DNA of 7,348 bases from CAZTKP01 sp964614215 (GTDB taxonomy: Bacteria > UBP6 > UBA1177). Of this stretch, positions 1 through 6,285 are shown in pieces. The notes under the pieces were generated by a model, which saw only the letters and a program-made list of their open reading frames with translations, was not told where the DNA came from and made no database searches. The position numbers and the translations under genes are program-made. The first letter of the stretch is position 1. Each line of letters starts with the position of its first letter. The DNA is taken from NCBI GenBank assembly GCA_964614215.1, contig CAZTKP010000133.1, positions 1-7,348 on the forward strand, written 5' to 3'.

Positions 1-62
1 GCTTCCTCTGCATAGAGAAAAGTACAGAAAAACAACACTGCAACAACTAATAATTTTTTCAT
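1..62 (-). CDS. N-terminus of a secreted protein (partial, runs off the left edge)
   Basis: Read on the minus strand from the ATG at 62-60, the frame gives MKKLLVVAVLFFCTFLYAEE and continues out of the window. This is a textbook Sec signal peptide: two lysines, a hydrophobic core of about 14 residues, then Leu-Tyr-Ala before two glutamates, so signal peptidase I would probably cut after Ala18. There is no lipobox; the only Cys lies in the hydrophobic core. An AGGGG SD (complement of 70-74) sits 7 bases upstream, and a strong promoter lies at 99-126. The mature protein is outside the window, so no function can be assigned. It is divergent from the glycosyltransferase and need not belong to the same pathway. 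Confidence 0.75.
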   Translation of the reverse strand, partial: MKKLLVVAVLFFCTFLYAEE

Positions 63-98
63 TATCCCACCCCTAAGCAAAATGAACAAATCAGCTAT

Positions 99-126
99 AT
101 TATAAATAATCCTTACATTTTGGCAA
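99..126 (-). promoter_or_regulatory. Sigma70-like promoter for the secreted-protein gene
   Basis: On the minus strand, TTGCCA (126-121, five of six to TTGACA) is followed after 16 bases by a perfect TATAAT (104-99). Transcription would start near 92, leaving a leader of about 30 bases that contains the AGGGG SD. It is the best consensus promoter in the window. Confidence 0.6.
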
Positions 127-154
127 AAGATTACTTGCAGAATAATCCGGTTAT

Positions 155-182
155 TTGACTTTTTTATTGATCGCAGTATCTT
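155..182 (+). promoter_or_regulatory. Possible promoter for the glycosyltransferase gene
   Basis: TTGACT (155-160), a 16-base spacer and TATCTT (177-182) form a moderate sigma70 match facing the glycosyltransferase. The start point would fall near 189. That cuts off the GGGAG SD at 184-188 and favours the ATG at 214 as the real start. If translation instead begins at the TTG at 196, the promoter must lie further upstream, where I see no good candidate. Confidence 0.3.
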
Positions 183-183
183 T

Positions 184-188
184 GGGAG
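184..188 (+). promoter_or_regulatory. SD site that decides between two glycosyltransferase starts
   Basis: GGGAG lies 7 bases before the TTG at 196, an ideal distance, but 25 bases before the ATG at 214, which is too far. The ATG has only a weak GAG (207-209) four bases upstream. The SD supports TTG; the promoter position and the usual family N-terminus (MK followed by the first beta strand) support ATG. Confidence 0.4.
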
Positions 189-195
189 CTAATTA

Positions 196-1326
196 TTGAT
201 TGTTCTGAGTACTATGAAATTAGTTATTATTTCAAACTTCCCCCCCTACAAATGCGGAATAGCTCAATACACGAGATATCTTGCCAGAGCAATACATAAA
301 ACTGGAGAATTTGAGGTTCATATAGTTTCTGAAGGTGGGGAAAATGATCCCGGAAACGGCTATACTGTCCATAACACATACAGCAGGAAGACTAACTTTA
401 AGCAGGATATACTCAATAAGGTAAAAGACCTGGAACCTGACATAGTTCATTTCCAGCATGCCTATGTCCTTTTTCCAAACACGGAAGTTTTTCTGGATCT
501 GTTTACTGAAGTTTCAAAAATAGCAGAAAAAACCTTTGTAACGCTCCATACTGCAGATGTCGGTGTGACTAACCGTTTTAACTGGGAAGTATTCTACAGA
601 ACACTTTTAGATCACGGGCACATTATTGTTCACAATGACATGTGTCTTCAGTCAATTAAACACTACAACCTCCCCACAGAGAAAGTATCAGTGATTCCGC
701 ACGGAACAGAGATCCTGCAGCTTCCCCCTAAAAATGTTTCCAGAAAAAACCTTGATATAGAAGAAGACTCCTTTGTTTTTCTGATACTCGGCTTTATCCA
801 TCTTTTTAAAAATCACCATACAGTTATTGCAGCTTATAGAATGCTTAAAAGAAAAAAGAAGGTGAAGCTACTTATTGCCGGAGTTGCCGACAGACACACA
901 TGGTATAACCGCCTGTATTTATTCGGATGTAAGGTTCTTTCTTTTTTATCTCCAAATATTATCTGGCACAATAAGTTCATAGAAGATGATGAGCTTCCTT
1001 ACTACCTTTCCTCATCTGATGTTCTGTTAATGCCATACTGGCAGAATTACCCATCAGCAAGCGGAATTTTTCATCTTGCGATCGGAGCAAAACTTCCCGT
1101 TCTCTGCTCTGACAGCGTTAAGTTCTCTGAAGTAAAGAAACTATTTAAAGACGGCTCTTTTTCTTTTATACCCACACTCAGCATCAGCAAATGGAAAAAC
1201 GCTATGCAGTCAATTATGGAAAGCGATGACGAACTTTCTTATGTGAAAGAAACACTATTTAAATACGGGAAAGAAACATCCTGGAAAAATATCGCGGAGA
1301 AACATATTGAATTTTTCTCCCGGTAA
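196..1326 (+). CDS. GT4-like glycosyltransferase (GT-B fold), cytosolic
   Basis: This is a 376-residue protein from the TTG at 196, or 370 from the ATG at 214. It has no signal peptide or membrane helix, and its length is usual for GT-B enzymes. The N-terminal lobe opens with SNFPPYKCGIAQYT (residues 13-26), the glycine-rich acceptor loop typical of GT4, followed by PDIVHFQHA (81-89) and TLHT (116-119). The C-terminal, nucleotide-sugar-binding lobe shows VIPHGTE (166-172), LGFIHLFKNH (198-207, with the expected basic Lys205) and SDVLLMPYW (274-282). Where GT4 enzymes carry the E-x7-E pair, this one reads PSASGIFHLAIGAKLPVL (286-303) and both glutamates are absent. Some GT4 subgroups with an 'ASG' loop also lack them, so activity is still plausible. 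It probably transfers a sugar from a nucleotide donor to an envelope lipid or polyol; donor and acceptor are unknown. Its stop is one base from the convergent gene's stop. Confidence 0.85.
   Translation: MIVLSTMKLVIISNFPPYKCGIAQYTRYLARAIHKTGEFEVHIVSEGGENDPGNGYTVHNTYSRKTNFKQDILNKVKDLEPDIVHFQHAYVLFPNTEVFLDLFTEVSKIAEKTFVTLHTADVGVTNRFNWEVFYRTLLDHGHIIVHNDMCLQSIKHYNLPTEKVSVIPHGTEILQLPPKNVSRKNLDIEEDSFVFLILGFIHLFKNHHTVIAAYRMLKRKKKVKLLIAGVADRHTWYNRLYLFGCKVLSFLSPNIIWHNKFIEDDELPYYLSSSDVLLMPYWQNYPSASGIFHLAIGAKLPVLCSDSVKFSEVKKLFKDGSFSFIPTLSISKWKNAMQSIMESDDELSYVKETLFKYGKETSWKNIAEKHIEFFSR
1285..1320 (-). terminator. Weak hairpin after the fused enzyme gene (minus strand)
   Basis: A perfect 7-bp inverted repeat, GGAGAAA (1296-1302) and TTTCTCC (1314-1320), has an 11-base loop. 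On the minus strand it is followed by GCGA and then TATTTTT (to 1285). The gap before the T run and the large loop make it a poor intrinsic terminator. It also lies inside the end of the glycosyltransferase coding sequence. Confidence 0.25.
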
Positions 1327-1327
1327 T

Positions 1328-3235
1328 TTACCACTCAGCTTTTTTAATAAATATGTGAATAAACATTAAAGTTGCAGTGACTAAAGCCGAAATGAAAGAA
1401 ACTGTTATAAAAATGTCCAGAACCTGAAAAACAGCCATAAACATTAAGAAAAAGATAATACTGTCTCGCCAGAACAGCCTTTTCACATAAAACATCACCG
1501 TAGGTTTTCTGGAAAGAACTTTAACAGGTTTATTAAGATCCCACCAATAGTAGAAACCGATTCCTCCTTTCTTATATCTGGAGTGAAAGTTCACCATAGC
1601 ATAGGTATAGGAAACTATAGCTGAAACAATTCCAAAAATGAAAAATACGACAGAATCGTTAATTAAATAAAGATGATAGCCTATGGCAAGATAAAGAAGT
1701 GCACCTAATGTTTCATCACAGAATGAGTCAAAGTTCGCTCCGAATTTTGAAGAATGAAGTCTCATTCTGGCAACTTCTCCATCCACTCCGTCAACAATTG
1801 AATTGAAATGAAAAAGAACTGCACCTAAAACTCCCACCCAGTAATTCGGAATAAGAAAAAAGGATAGTGCTATCAGGCCGATAATAAAATCAAGGCCTGT
1901 TACAACATTCGGTGTCATCCATTCATACTTGATAATCTTTCTGGTTATTCTTATGGATACCGGTCTATTAAGATATTTCGCCACCAGACCCCCGGGTCTG
2001 AACTGAAGGAACTGAAGATAATCCCATTCTGCATCTTCTGATGATCTCTCATCTTCAATACGCTTCCAGAAACCGTTCTCATATTCTTTTTCTGAAACTG
2101 TTACTTCCTCTGAGCTCTCAAAATGTGCCGCGATCTCGTCAACTTTCAGATCTCCTTCACCCAATCCATGCCATTCCGAGAGTTTTTTCTGAGCACCGGT
2201 TCCCGCAATAAAAAGCGGAGCTGCTGAATATTTCTCATTTCTGACCAGAACTATCTCATTTTCTCCGACATCCTGAAACAATGATTCAGCCACATACTCA
2301 ACTGTAAATTCATCGACAACACTATCTGAAAAAATAAACAGCTGCTTTCCTTTCGAATTTTTAAGCTCGTTACTGAGCTTAGATAGCTGAACTGTCCTTT
2401 CAGAATACTCATTGTCAATATTCAGTTTTTTCAACTGTCTTTTCCATCTTCCAAAGATGTCTGTTGCGGCAAAATCCGGAAGTTTCTTTTCCATATCGAC
2501 AAGAACTATCTCAACCGCAGTCCTTTCCGGGACAACTGAAAGTTCTTTCTCTGCAACAGCATGCTCCTCGGGAGTATCGATCTCATACCATTTTATCGCA
2601 TCAGAATTAATAATTTCAGGAAAAAATGAACCATTAACCAGTTCCTGTATCACCATTTCCACAACAGCTTTTTCCTTAAAATCTTCAGCAACTTTATCTG
2701 CTGCTGCAAAATATTCTTTCCAGAAACCTTTTTTAATGAATGTCATTCCTATATAGCCGGCATTCCACTCTGTCAGCTTTTTTGATATCTTTTCAACTTT
2801 GCCGTCGGAATTAACAAAAACTTTCATATCATCATCTGTAAGAGACCTTTCAGTATCAGCAAAGATCGCATAGTTTTCAATCTCTTTCAACTGCGGGGCA
2901 ACTCTTTTTGCAAAAGTATCCGGATAAATATGGTCAACATTCATAATAAGAGTGTCATCATCAAGATAATCTTCTGCAGCAAGAAGAGAGTAAAGGTTCT
3001 GTTCTTTATATCGTTTGTTTTCTACAAGTATAGCTTCCGGAAATTTCTTATCACAAAAAGATTTCATGTCATCATGATGATAACCGGATATAACAATGAC
3101 TCTTTCCGGATCAAAACTTTTTACCCACTCCATCTGATATTCAAGCATTGTCTTTCCGGCAACTTCAACGAGAGCCTTCGGAACACCTCTACCTAATCTT
3201 GAGCCAAGCCCTGCGGCAAGAATCACTATCTGCAT
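1328..3235 (-). CDS. Fused nucleotidyltransferase / CDP-alcohol phosphotransferase (IPCT-DIPPS-like)
   Basis: A 635-residue protein with three parts. Residues 1-235 are a MobA/LicC-like nucleotidyltransferase: LAAGLGSRL (6-14) with Pro-Lys at 19-20 binds the nucleotide, QNLYSLLAAEDYL (79-91) resembles the base-contacting stretch of cytidylyltransferases, MNVDH (98-102) holds the metal-binding Asp, and WYEIDTPEE (216-224) closes the fold. Residues about 240-410 are a soluble middle domain. Residues about 410-635 are a CDP-alcohol phosphotransferase with about six membrane helices and a complete motif: D482, D485-G486, A489-R490, G499, D503, D507. The arrangement matches archaeal and bacterial IPCT-DIPPS enzymes, which make CDP-inositol and condense it with inositol phosphate. 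Other polyols, or phosphocholine or aminoethylphosphonate chemistry, are possible. I prefer the ATG at 3235 to the upstream TTG at 3247, which lacks an SD. The active domains face the cytosol at the inner membrane. Confidence 0.87.
   Translation of the reverse strand: MQIVILAAGLGSRLGRGVPKALVEVAGKTMLEYQMEWVKSFDPERVIVISGYHHDDMKSFCDKKFPEAILVENKRYKEQNLYSLLAAEDYLDDDTLIMNVDHIYPDTFAKRVAPQLKEIENYAIFADTERSLTDDDMKVFVNSDGKVEKISKKLTEWNAGYIGMTFIKKGFWKEYFAAADKVAEDFKEKAVVEMVIQELVNGSFFPEIINSDAIKWYEIDTPEEHAVAEKELSVVPERTAVEIVLVDMEKKLPDFAATDIFGRWKRQLKKLNIDNEYSERTVQLSKLSNELKNSKGKQLFIFSDSVVDEFTVEYVAESLFQDVGENEIVLVRNEKYSAAPLFIAGTGAQKKLSEWHGLGEGDLKVDEIAAHFESSEEVTVSEKEYENGFWKRIEDERSSEDAEWDYLQFLQFRPGGLVAKYLNRPVSIRITRKIIKYEWMTPNVVTGLDFIIGLIALSFFLIPNYWVGVLGAVLFHFNSIVDGVDGEVARMRLHSSKFGANFDSFCDETLGALLYLAIGYHLYLINDSVVFFIFGIVSAIVSYTYAMVNFHSRYKKGGIGFYYWWDLNKPVKVLSRKPTVMFYVKRLFWRDSIIFFLMFMAVFQVLDIFITVSFISALVTATLMFIHIFIKKAEW
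1498..1513. repeat. 16-bp exact repeat, second copy at 4348-4363
   Basis: CCGTAGGTTTTCTGGA occurs at 1498-1513 and again at 4348-4363 in the same orientation. The two copies lie in opposite coding senses: the first is antisense within the fused enzyme (Ser-Arg-Lys-Pro-Thr-Val), the second is sense in the other phosphotransferase (Pro-Val-Gly-Phe-Leu-Asp). It may be coincidence. Confidence 0.35.
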
Positions 3236-3241
3236 CTCTAT

Positions 3242-3245
3242 CCTC
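3242..3245 (-). promoter_or_regulatory. SD fixing the start of the fused enzyme at 3235
   Basis: GAGG (complement of 3242-3245) lies six bases before the ATG at 3235-3233. The longer frame beginning with TTG at 3247 would place this SD inside the gene and has no purine-rich site of its own upstream. The ATG start also puts the nucleotidyltransferase's first beta strand at residues 2-5, as expected. Confidence 0.7.
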
Positions 3246-3267
3246 AATAAAAGTAAATAACAAACTG

Positions 3268-3300
3268 TAGGATTTTATTTCCAAAAACAACTATGTAAAG
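3268..3300 (-). promoter_or_regulatory. Promoter of the fused enzyme, twin of the HAD promoter
   Basis: On the minus strand, TTTACA (3299-3294) and TAAAAT (3277-3272), each five of six to the sigma70 consensus, are 16 bases apart. Transcription would start near 3265, giving a leader of about 30 bases. The wider sequence CTTTACATA-N14-TAAAATCCTA is repeated exactly at 6234-6266, upstream of the HAD phosphatase. Confidence 0.6.
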
Positions 3301-3317
3301 AAAAGCTCCGTAAGAAT

Positions 3318-3345
3318 TTGCATTAATGTCCGGCAGGATTACAAT
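3318..3345 (+). promoter_or_regulatory. Possible promoter for the second CDP-alcohol phosphotransferase
   Basis: TTGCAT (3318-3323), a 16-base spacer and TACAAT (3340-3345, five of six to TATAAT) face the plus-strand gene. The start would be near 3352, about 35 bases before the ATG. The -35 match is weak. It lies back to back with the minus-strand promoter at 3268-3300, so the two units share one control region. Confidence 0.25.
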
Positions 3346-3386
3346 CATTTCTATAAATTGTTTTTTTCAGCAGGTTTTAATCAGGA

Positions 3387-4547
3387 ATGGAGAAAATAAA
3401 GTTTTCAATAGTTGTTTACGCCGGAACTAATCTGAAATGCGATCCTGACCAGAAACTACTCGGACTTTCTCTCCTGAAAAGACAGATCCTGACAGCGGAA
3501 AGTCTTGATCCTGAAAATGTCGTCGTTGTGAAAAATGAAAAAGATACGGTGCCGTCCGGCAGAAACATTTTTATAAATGCCGCATATTTTATACACCCCA
3601 TGGCAGTAAAGGAAATCGTATGCGGAAATTCTCTTTTTATCGAAGAAGGCGGATGGTTTGCTTTTCTTGACAGTGAAACTTCGTCCCATGAAATCGAAGG
3701 TTTCCTTAAAAACGGATTTTTCGAGTCGGAAAAAACAACTCCTCCGGGGCCTGGATACAGAGTTCTGTTAGACTCCCCGGACAAAATGAAACTGCTGACT
3801 AAAGAACTTTTCAATTCCATGAGAAAACCTGTTGACGGTCTTATTGCAAGAAGTCTGAACAAAGCTGTTTCCTTTTTTCTCACAGAACATGTATGGATTC
3901 CGTTACGTTTTACACCCAACATGGTTACTTTCGTTACTGTATGTGTCGGAATTCTTTCAGGAATAATCTGTGCAAAAGGAACATACGCATCTATTGTGGC
4001 AGGAACTTTTCTTTCACAATTTGCATCAATTCTTGACGGATGCGACGGAGAAGTGGCCAGACTTACATTCAGAACGACCACTATAGGCAAGTGGTTTGAC
4101 AGTATAGGAGATTCTCTTGTAAACACATCCCTTATGATCGGTCTGGGATATGGTCTGGAACCATATTATGGCACACTTCCGGTCACAATAGGCTGGTCAA
4201 CAACCGCAGTCAGCTGGCTTCACAATTTTGTAAGCTATTTAGATGTTATTGCAATAAGAAAAACAACAGATATTTTCGCCTTCACCTGGTGGTTTGAAAA
4301 AAAAGACCGAATCAGAAAAATTGATCTGTCCAAACCTGTATACGGGCCCGTAGGTTTTCTGGATTTCCTTAAATATATTTCGAGAAGAGACTTTTATCTT
4401 TTCGTCTACTTTATTCTGGCACTAACAGGACCCGCTGCAATAATGTGCGGTTACATTGCAACTGCTGTATTTATCATCCCGTCATTTTTTCTTACAGTTA
4501 TCCATATTTATTTCGGTATAATAAAAAAGTTCGGATCAGAAGCATAA
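3387..4547 (+). CDS. CDP-alcohol phosphotransferase with an N-terminal soluble domain
   Basis: A 386-residue inner-membrane enzyme. Residues 1-145 are soluble and resemble the middle domain of the fused enzyme, with a matching strand NVVVVKNEK (44-52). A linker, MRKPVDGLIARSLNKAV (145-161), leads through FTPNMVT (175-181) into about six helices. The catalytic motif is complete: D217, D220-G221, A224-R225, G234, D238, D242. DLSKPV (313-318) and RRD (333-335) match DLNKPV and WRD in the fused protein. The nucleotidyltransferase is missing, so it probably uses a CDP-alcohol made by its neighbour or CDP-diacylglycerol; the acceptor is unknown. The ATG at 3387 is the only possible start, since a stop lies three codons upstream. 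Its AGGA directly abuts the ATG, too close for a normal SD, and a weak AGG sits 12 bases away, so translation may be weak. It converges on the flippase gene at 4562, 14 bases away. Confidence 0.88.
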   Translation: MEKIKFSIVVYAGTNLKCDPDQKLLGLSLLKRQILTAESLDPENVVVVKNEKDTVPSGRNIFINAAYFIHPMAVKEIVCGNSLFIEEGGWFAFLDSETSSHEIEGFLKNGFFESEKTTPPGPGYRVLLDSPDKMKLLTKELFNSMRKPVDGLIARSLNKAVSFFLTEHVWIPLRFTPNMVTFVTVCVGILSGIICAKGTYASIVAGTFLSQFASILDGCDGEVARLTFRTTTIGKWFDSIGDSLVNTSLMIGLGYGLEPYYGTLPVTIGWSTTAVSWLHNFVSYLDVIAIRKTTDIFAFTWWFEKKDRIRKIDLSKPVYGPVGFLDFLKYISRRDFYLFVYFILALTGPAAIMCGYIATAVFIIPSFFLTVIHIYFGIIKKFGSEA

Positions 4548-4552
4548 ATCTG

Positions 4553-4573
4553 AAAAAATACTTACCGGGTAAG
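4553..4573 (-). terminator. Weak intrinsic terminator at the end of the HAD-flippase operon
   Basis: On the minus strand, CTTAC-CCG-GTAAG (4573-4561) forms a short hairpin containing the flippase stop codon. It is followed by TA and six T (to 4553). The stem is only five or six bp. A second imperfect hairpin follows, with arms at 4554-4548 and 4536-4530, then another run of six T (4528-4523), so two weak signals act in tandem. Neither has a T run on the plus strand. Confidence 0.4.
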
Positions 4574-5521
4574 ATTAAATAAAGAGACAATACTAAGAGA
4601 TATAACCGCTTTCACCCTTAAAATAAGCGTTACAAGAAGTCCTGTGCCACCGTCAAGTCCGAGAAAAGAGAAAATCAGATAGCCTGCACCTTCTTCGACT
4701 CCGATTTTTGTAGGAATAAACGAAACGATGTATCTACTCAGAGTAACCGCACAGAAAGCAAGCGATAATACTGAAAAAGAGTAGTCAAATCCGGCAAACC
4801 GGGCACAGACAATAAATGCCGCCCAGGCAATAAATCTTGCAAAAAACTGAATAAAGAACACAGCGTGATAATCCCTTGCCCGCTCCTTTCTGAATTTTTT
4901 TAAACTGTTATCCATATCTCCGGCTTTTTCCAGCAGACCTTCCACATTCTTTTTACCAAATAATTTTAGGAATTTAACAATTTTTACTGAAACATCTGAT
5001 CTTATCACGATCATCATTCCCAGATAAGGGATAAAACCCAGAAATGCAGCAAGAAGAATAAGAAAAAACTGTTCAGGATGAAAATCGTTTCCTGCAACAA
5101 CTGAAATTACAAGTATAGAAATTATCGCACACGGCTTTGAAAGCTTCAGGACATAGTTCCACAACACAATTCCCTTGATTGCCGATGACGTTCCTATACG
5201 TTTTTTAAGAAGACCTATTTTTACAAACTCCCCTGCTTCCCAGGGGATTAACATGTTGGTAAGCGTTCCTGTACTGCTTGATGAAAAAACTTTTAAAAAG
5301 GATATCTTTTCCGGAATTGCAAACGAAAGTGCAAGTGCATCGGATCCGTTTTCCAGCAACCCCAGAACGATCAAAATAAAAGCTCCGGAAAATCCGACAC
5401 TTATCAAGGCTTCCGCTATTTTATCAAAGCCAATATGAAAAAGAAGAAAAAGCAGTAAAACCGCAAAAACTATAAAAGTTGAAATCTTTATCAGTTTACT
5501 TGAAAAAGAAACTCTTTTCAT
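4562..5521 (-). CDS. Flippase-like membrane protein (LPG synthase TM region, PF03706/TIGR00374 type)
   Basis: A 319-residue, strongly hydrophobic protein with roughly eight helices and no extra catalytic domain, so it is not a full MprF lysyl-phosphatidylglycerol synthase. Family marks are GLLEN (54-58), a re-entrant-type segment IPWEAGEFVK (92-101), a basic cytosolic loop (about 176-215) and PTKIGVEEG (270-278) leading to FLGLDGG and LRVKA (301-305). Such proteins are linked to moving or presenting lipid-linked headgroups and glycolipids, though direct transport proof is lacking for most. Its ATG is eight bases after the HAD stop with no clear SD, so translation is probably coupled to the HAD gene. 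It is a paralogue of the protein at 6286-7242. In a locus with CDP-alcohol phosphotransferases, it may move or regulate their product. Confidence 0.85.
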   Translation of the reverse strand: MKRVSFSSKLIKISTFIVFAVLLLFLLFHIGFDKIAEALISVGFSGAFILIVLGLLENGSDALALSFAIPEKISFLKVFSSSSTGTLTNMLIPWEAGEFVKIGLLKKRIGTSSAIKGIVLWNYVLKLSKPCAIISILVISVVAGNDFHPEQFFLILLAAFLGFIPYLGMMIVIRSDVSVKIVKFLKLFGKKNVEGLLEKAGDMDNSLKKFRKERARDYHAVFFIQFFARFIAWAAFIVCARFAGFDYSFSVLSLAFCAVTLSRYIVSFIPTKIGVEEGAGYLIFSFLGLDGGTGLLVTLILRVKAVISLSIVSLFNLTR

Positions 5522-5529
5522 AACTAGAA

Positions 5530-6180
5530 CTAATCTGCAAAAAAACTCACAATATCCGAAATTCTATCAACACAGAGAATACCGGGAAATTGTGACAGAA
5601 ACTCTTCTTTTGTTCTTATTGCAATTCTACCAATAAACGGAATTCCCAACTCATAGGCAACTTCACCGTCATGAAGAGAGTCTCCTACAAAGATCATATC
5701 TTCTCTTGAAATATTAAACTCATTGACAACATGAAGAATGTGATCTTTTCCTTTAGCAAAACCGTCTTTATAACCAAGGATCATATCAAATTTCAGTTTA
5801 TCATTTTTATTAAAATATTTCAGGACAAAATCATGATAGTTGTTTGAAGAGACAATAACTTTTATGCCCATTTCTCTCAGCTTTTTTACAGCTTCAACCG
5901 TGTCATTATCAGGAATAGTATTGAAAAAAACATCCTGTTTTCTCTCCTCGAACTCTTTCTGAACTTCAAAATTTCTTAAATCACCCGGAAACATCACTTC
6001 AAGCTGATGTTTAAAAGGAATACCGCTTGTAGTTATATACCTTCTCCGGGCTGTTACAAAATCAACACCGTAATCTCTTTCAATAAGCTGTCCGGCAAGA
6101 TCAGCAAACCCTTCCATTGTATCAATCAGCGTCCCGTCAAGATCAAATAGAATCGCTTTTGGAAATGAATAATTTTTCAT
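5530..6180 (-). CDS. HAD-superfamily phosphatase (phosphoglycolate-phosphatase-like)
   Basis: A 216-residue soluble hydrolase with all four HAD motifs. Motif I is FDLDGTLIDT (12-21), with nucleophile D13 and acid D15. Motif II ends IVSSNN (109-114). The motif III lysine is K143 in FAKGKDHIL. Motif IV is GDSLHD (166-171). The stretch between motifs I and II (about 20-95) is a helical C1-type cap, usual for small-molecule phosphatases such as Gph. Substrate cannot be predicted from the motifs. By context it may release phosphate from a phosphorylated phosphotransferase product, as the phosphatase step does in di-myo-inositol phosphate synthesis; this is inference. The ATG at 6180 has a modest AGGG SD six bases upstream (complement of 6187-6190). 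It leads a two-gene operon with the flippase at 4562-5521 and has its own promoter at 6234-6266. Confidence 0.88.
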   Translation of the reverse strand: MKNYSFPKAILFDLDGTLIDTMEGFADLAGQLIERDYGVDFVTARRRYITTSGIPFKHQLEVMFPGDLRNFEVQKEFEERKQDVFFNTIPDNDTVEAVKKLREMGIKVIVSSNNYHDFVLKYFNKNDKLKFDMILGYKDGFAKGKDHILHVVNEFNISREDMIFVGDSLHDGEVAYELGIPFIGRIAIRTKEEFLSQFPGILCVDRISDIVSFFAD

Positions 6181-6233
6181 TTTTAACCCTTTTTTTAATT
6201 TATATTCAAAAACTTACTTAAAAGTTTAAACGC

Positions 6234-6266
6234 TAGGATTTTATAGCTTCAGTACAGTATGTAAAG
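6234..6266 (-). promoter_or_regulatory. Promoter of the HAD-flippase operon, twin of the 3268-3300 promoter
   Basis: On the minus strand, TTTACA (6265-6260), a 16-base spacer and TAAAAT (6243-6238) form a promoter. Its flanks, CTTTACATA and TAAAATCCTA, are identical to those at 3300-3268, while the 14 bases between them are unrelated. The start would be near 6231, giving a leader of about 50 bases. The spacer contains the tandem pentamer CAGTACAGTA (6250-6259, plus strand). The site lies 20 bases past the stop of the upstream flippase gene, with no convincing terminator between, so read-through from that gene is also possible. Confidence 0.6.
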
Positions 6267-6285
6267 TAAAATACTTTTCTGAATA

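Noticed and set aside
2412..2756. A 114-codon plus-strand open frame within the fused enzyme
   Set aside because: It is antisense to the nucleotidyltransferase and middle domains. Its low-complexity Ser/Thr/Ile-rich translation matches an out-of-frame reading.
1328..3235. Phosphonate pathway (aminoethylphosphonate cytidylyltransferase plus phosphotransferase)
   Set aside because: The activating domain could fit, but no PEP mutase, phosphonopyruvate decarboxylase or aminotransferase is in the window, so this remains only an alternative.
3416..4126. A 236-codon open frame on the minus strand inside the second phosphotransferase gene
   Set aside because: It runs fully antisense to a gene with an intact catalytic motif, has no recognisable domain, and is rich in Ser/Arg/Pro as expected for a shadow frame.
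4562..5521. Full-length MprF (lysyl-phosphatidylglycerol synthase)
   Set aside because: The protein has just the membrane region of about 320 residues; the cytosolic aminoacyl-transferase domain is absent here and in the paralogue.
6181..6285. Intrinsic terminator between the second flippase and HAD genes
   Set aside because: The only fold is an AT-only AAAGT/ACTTT stem without a following T run; the region is better explained as a promoter.
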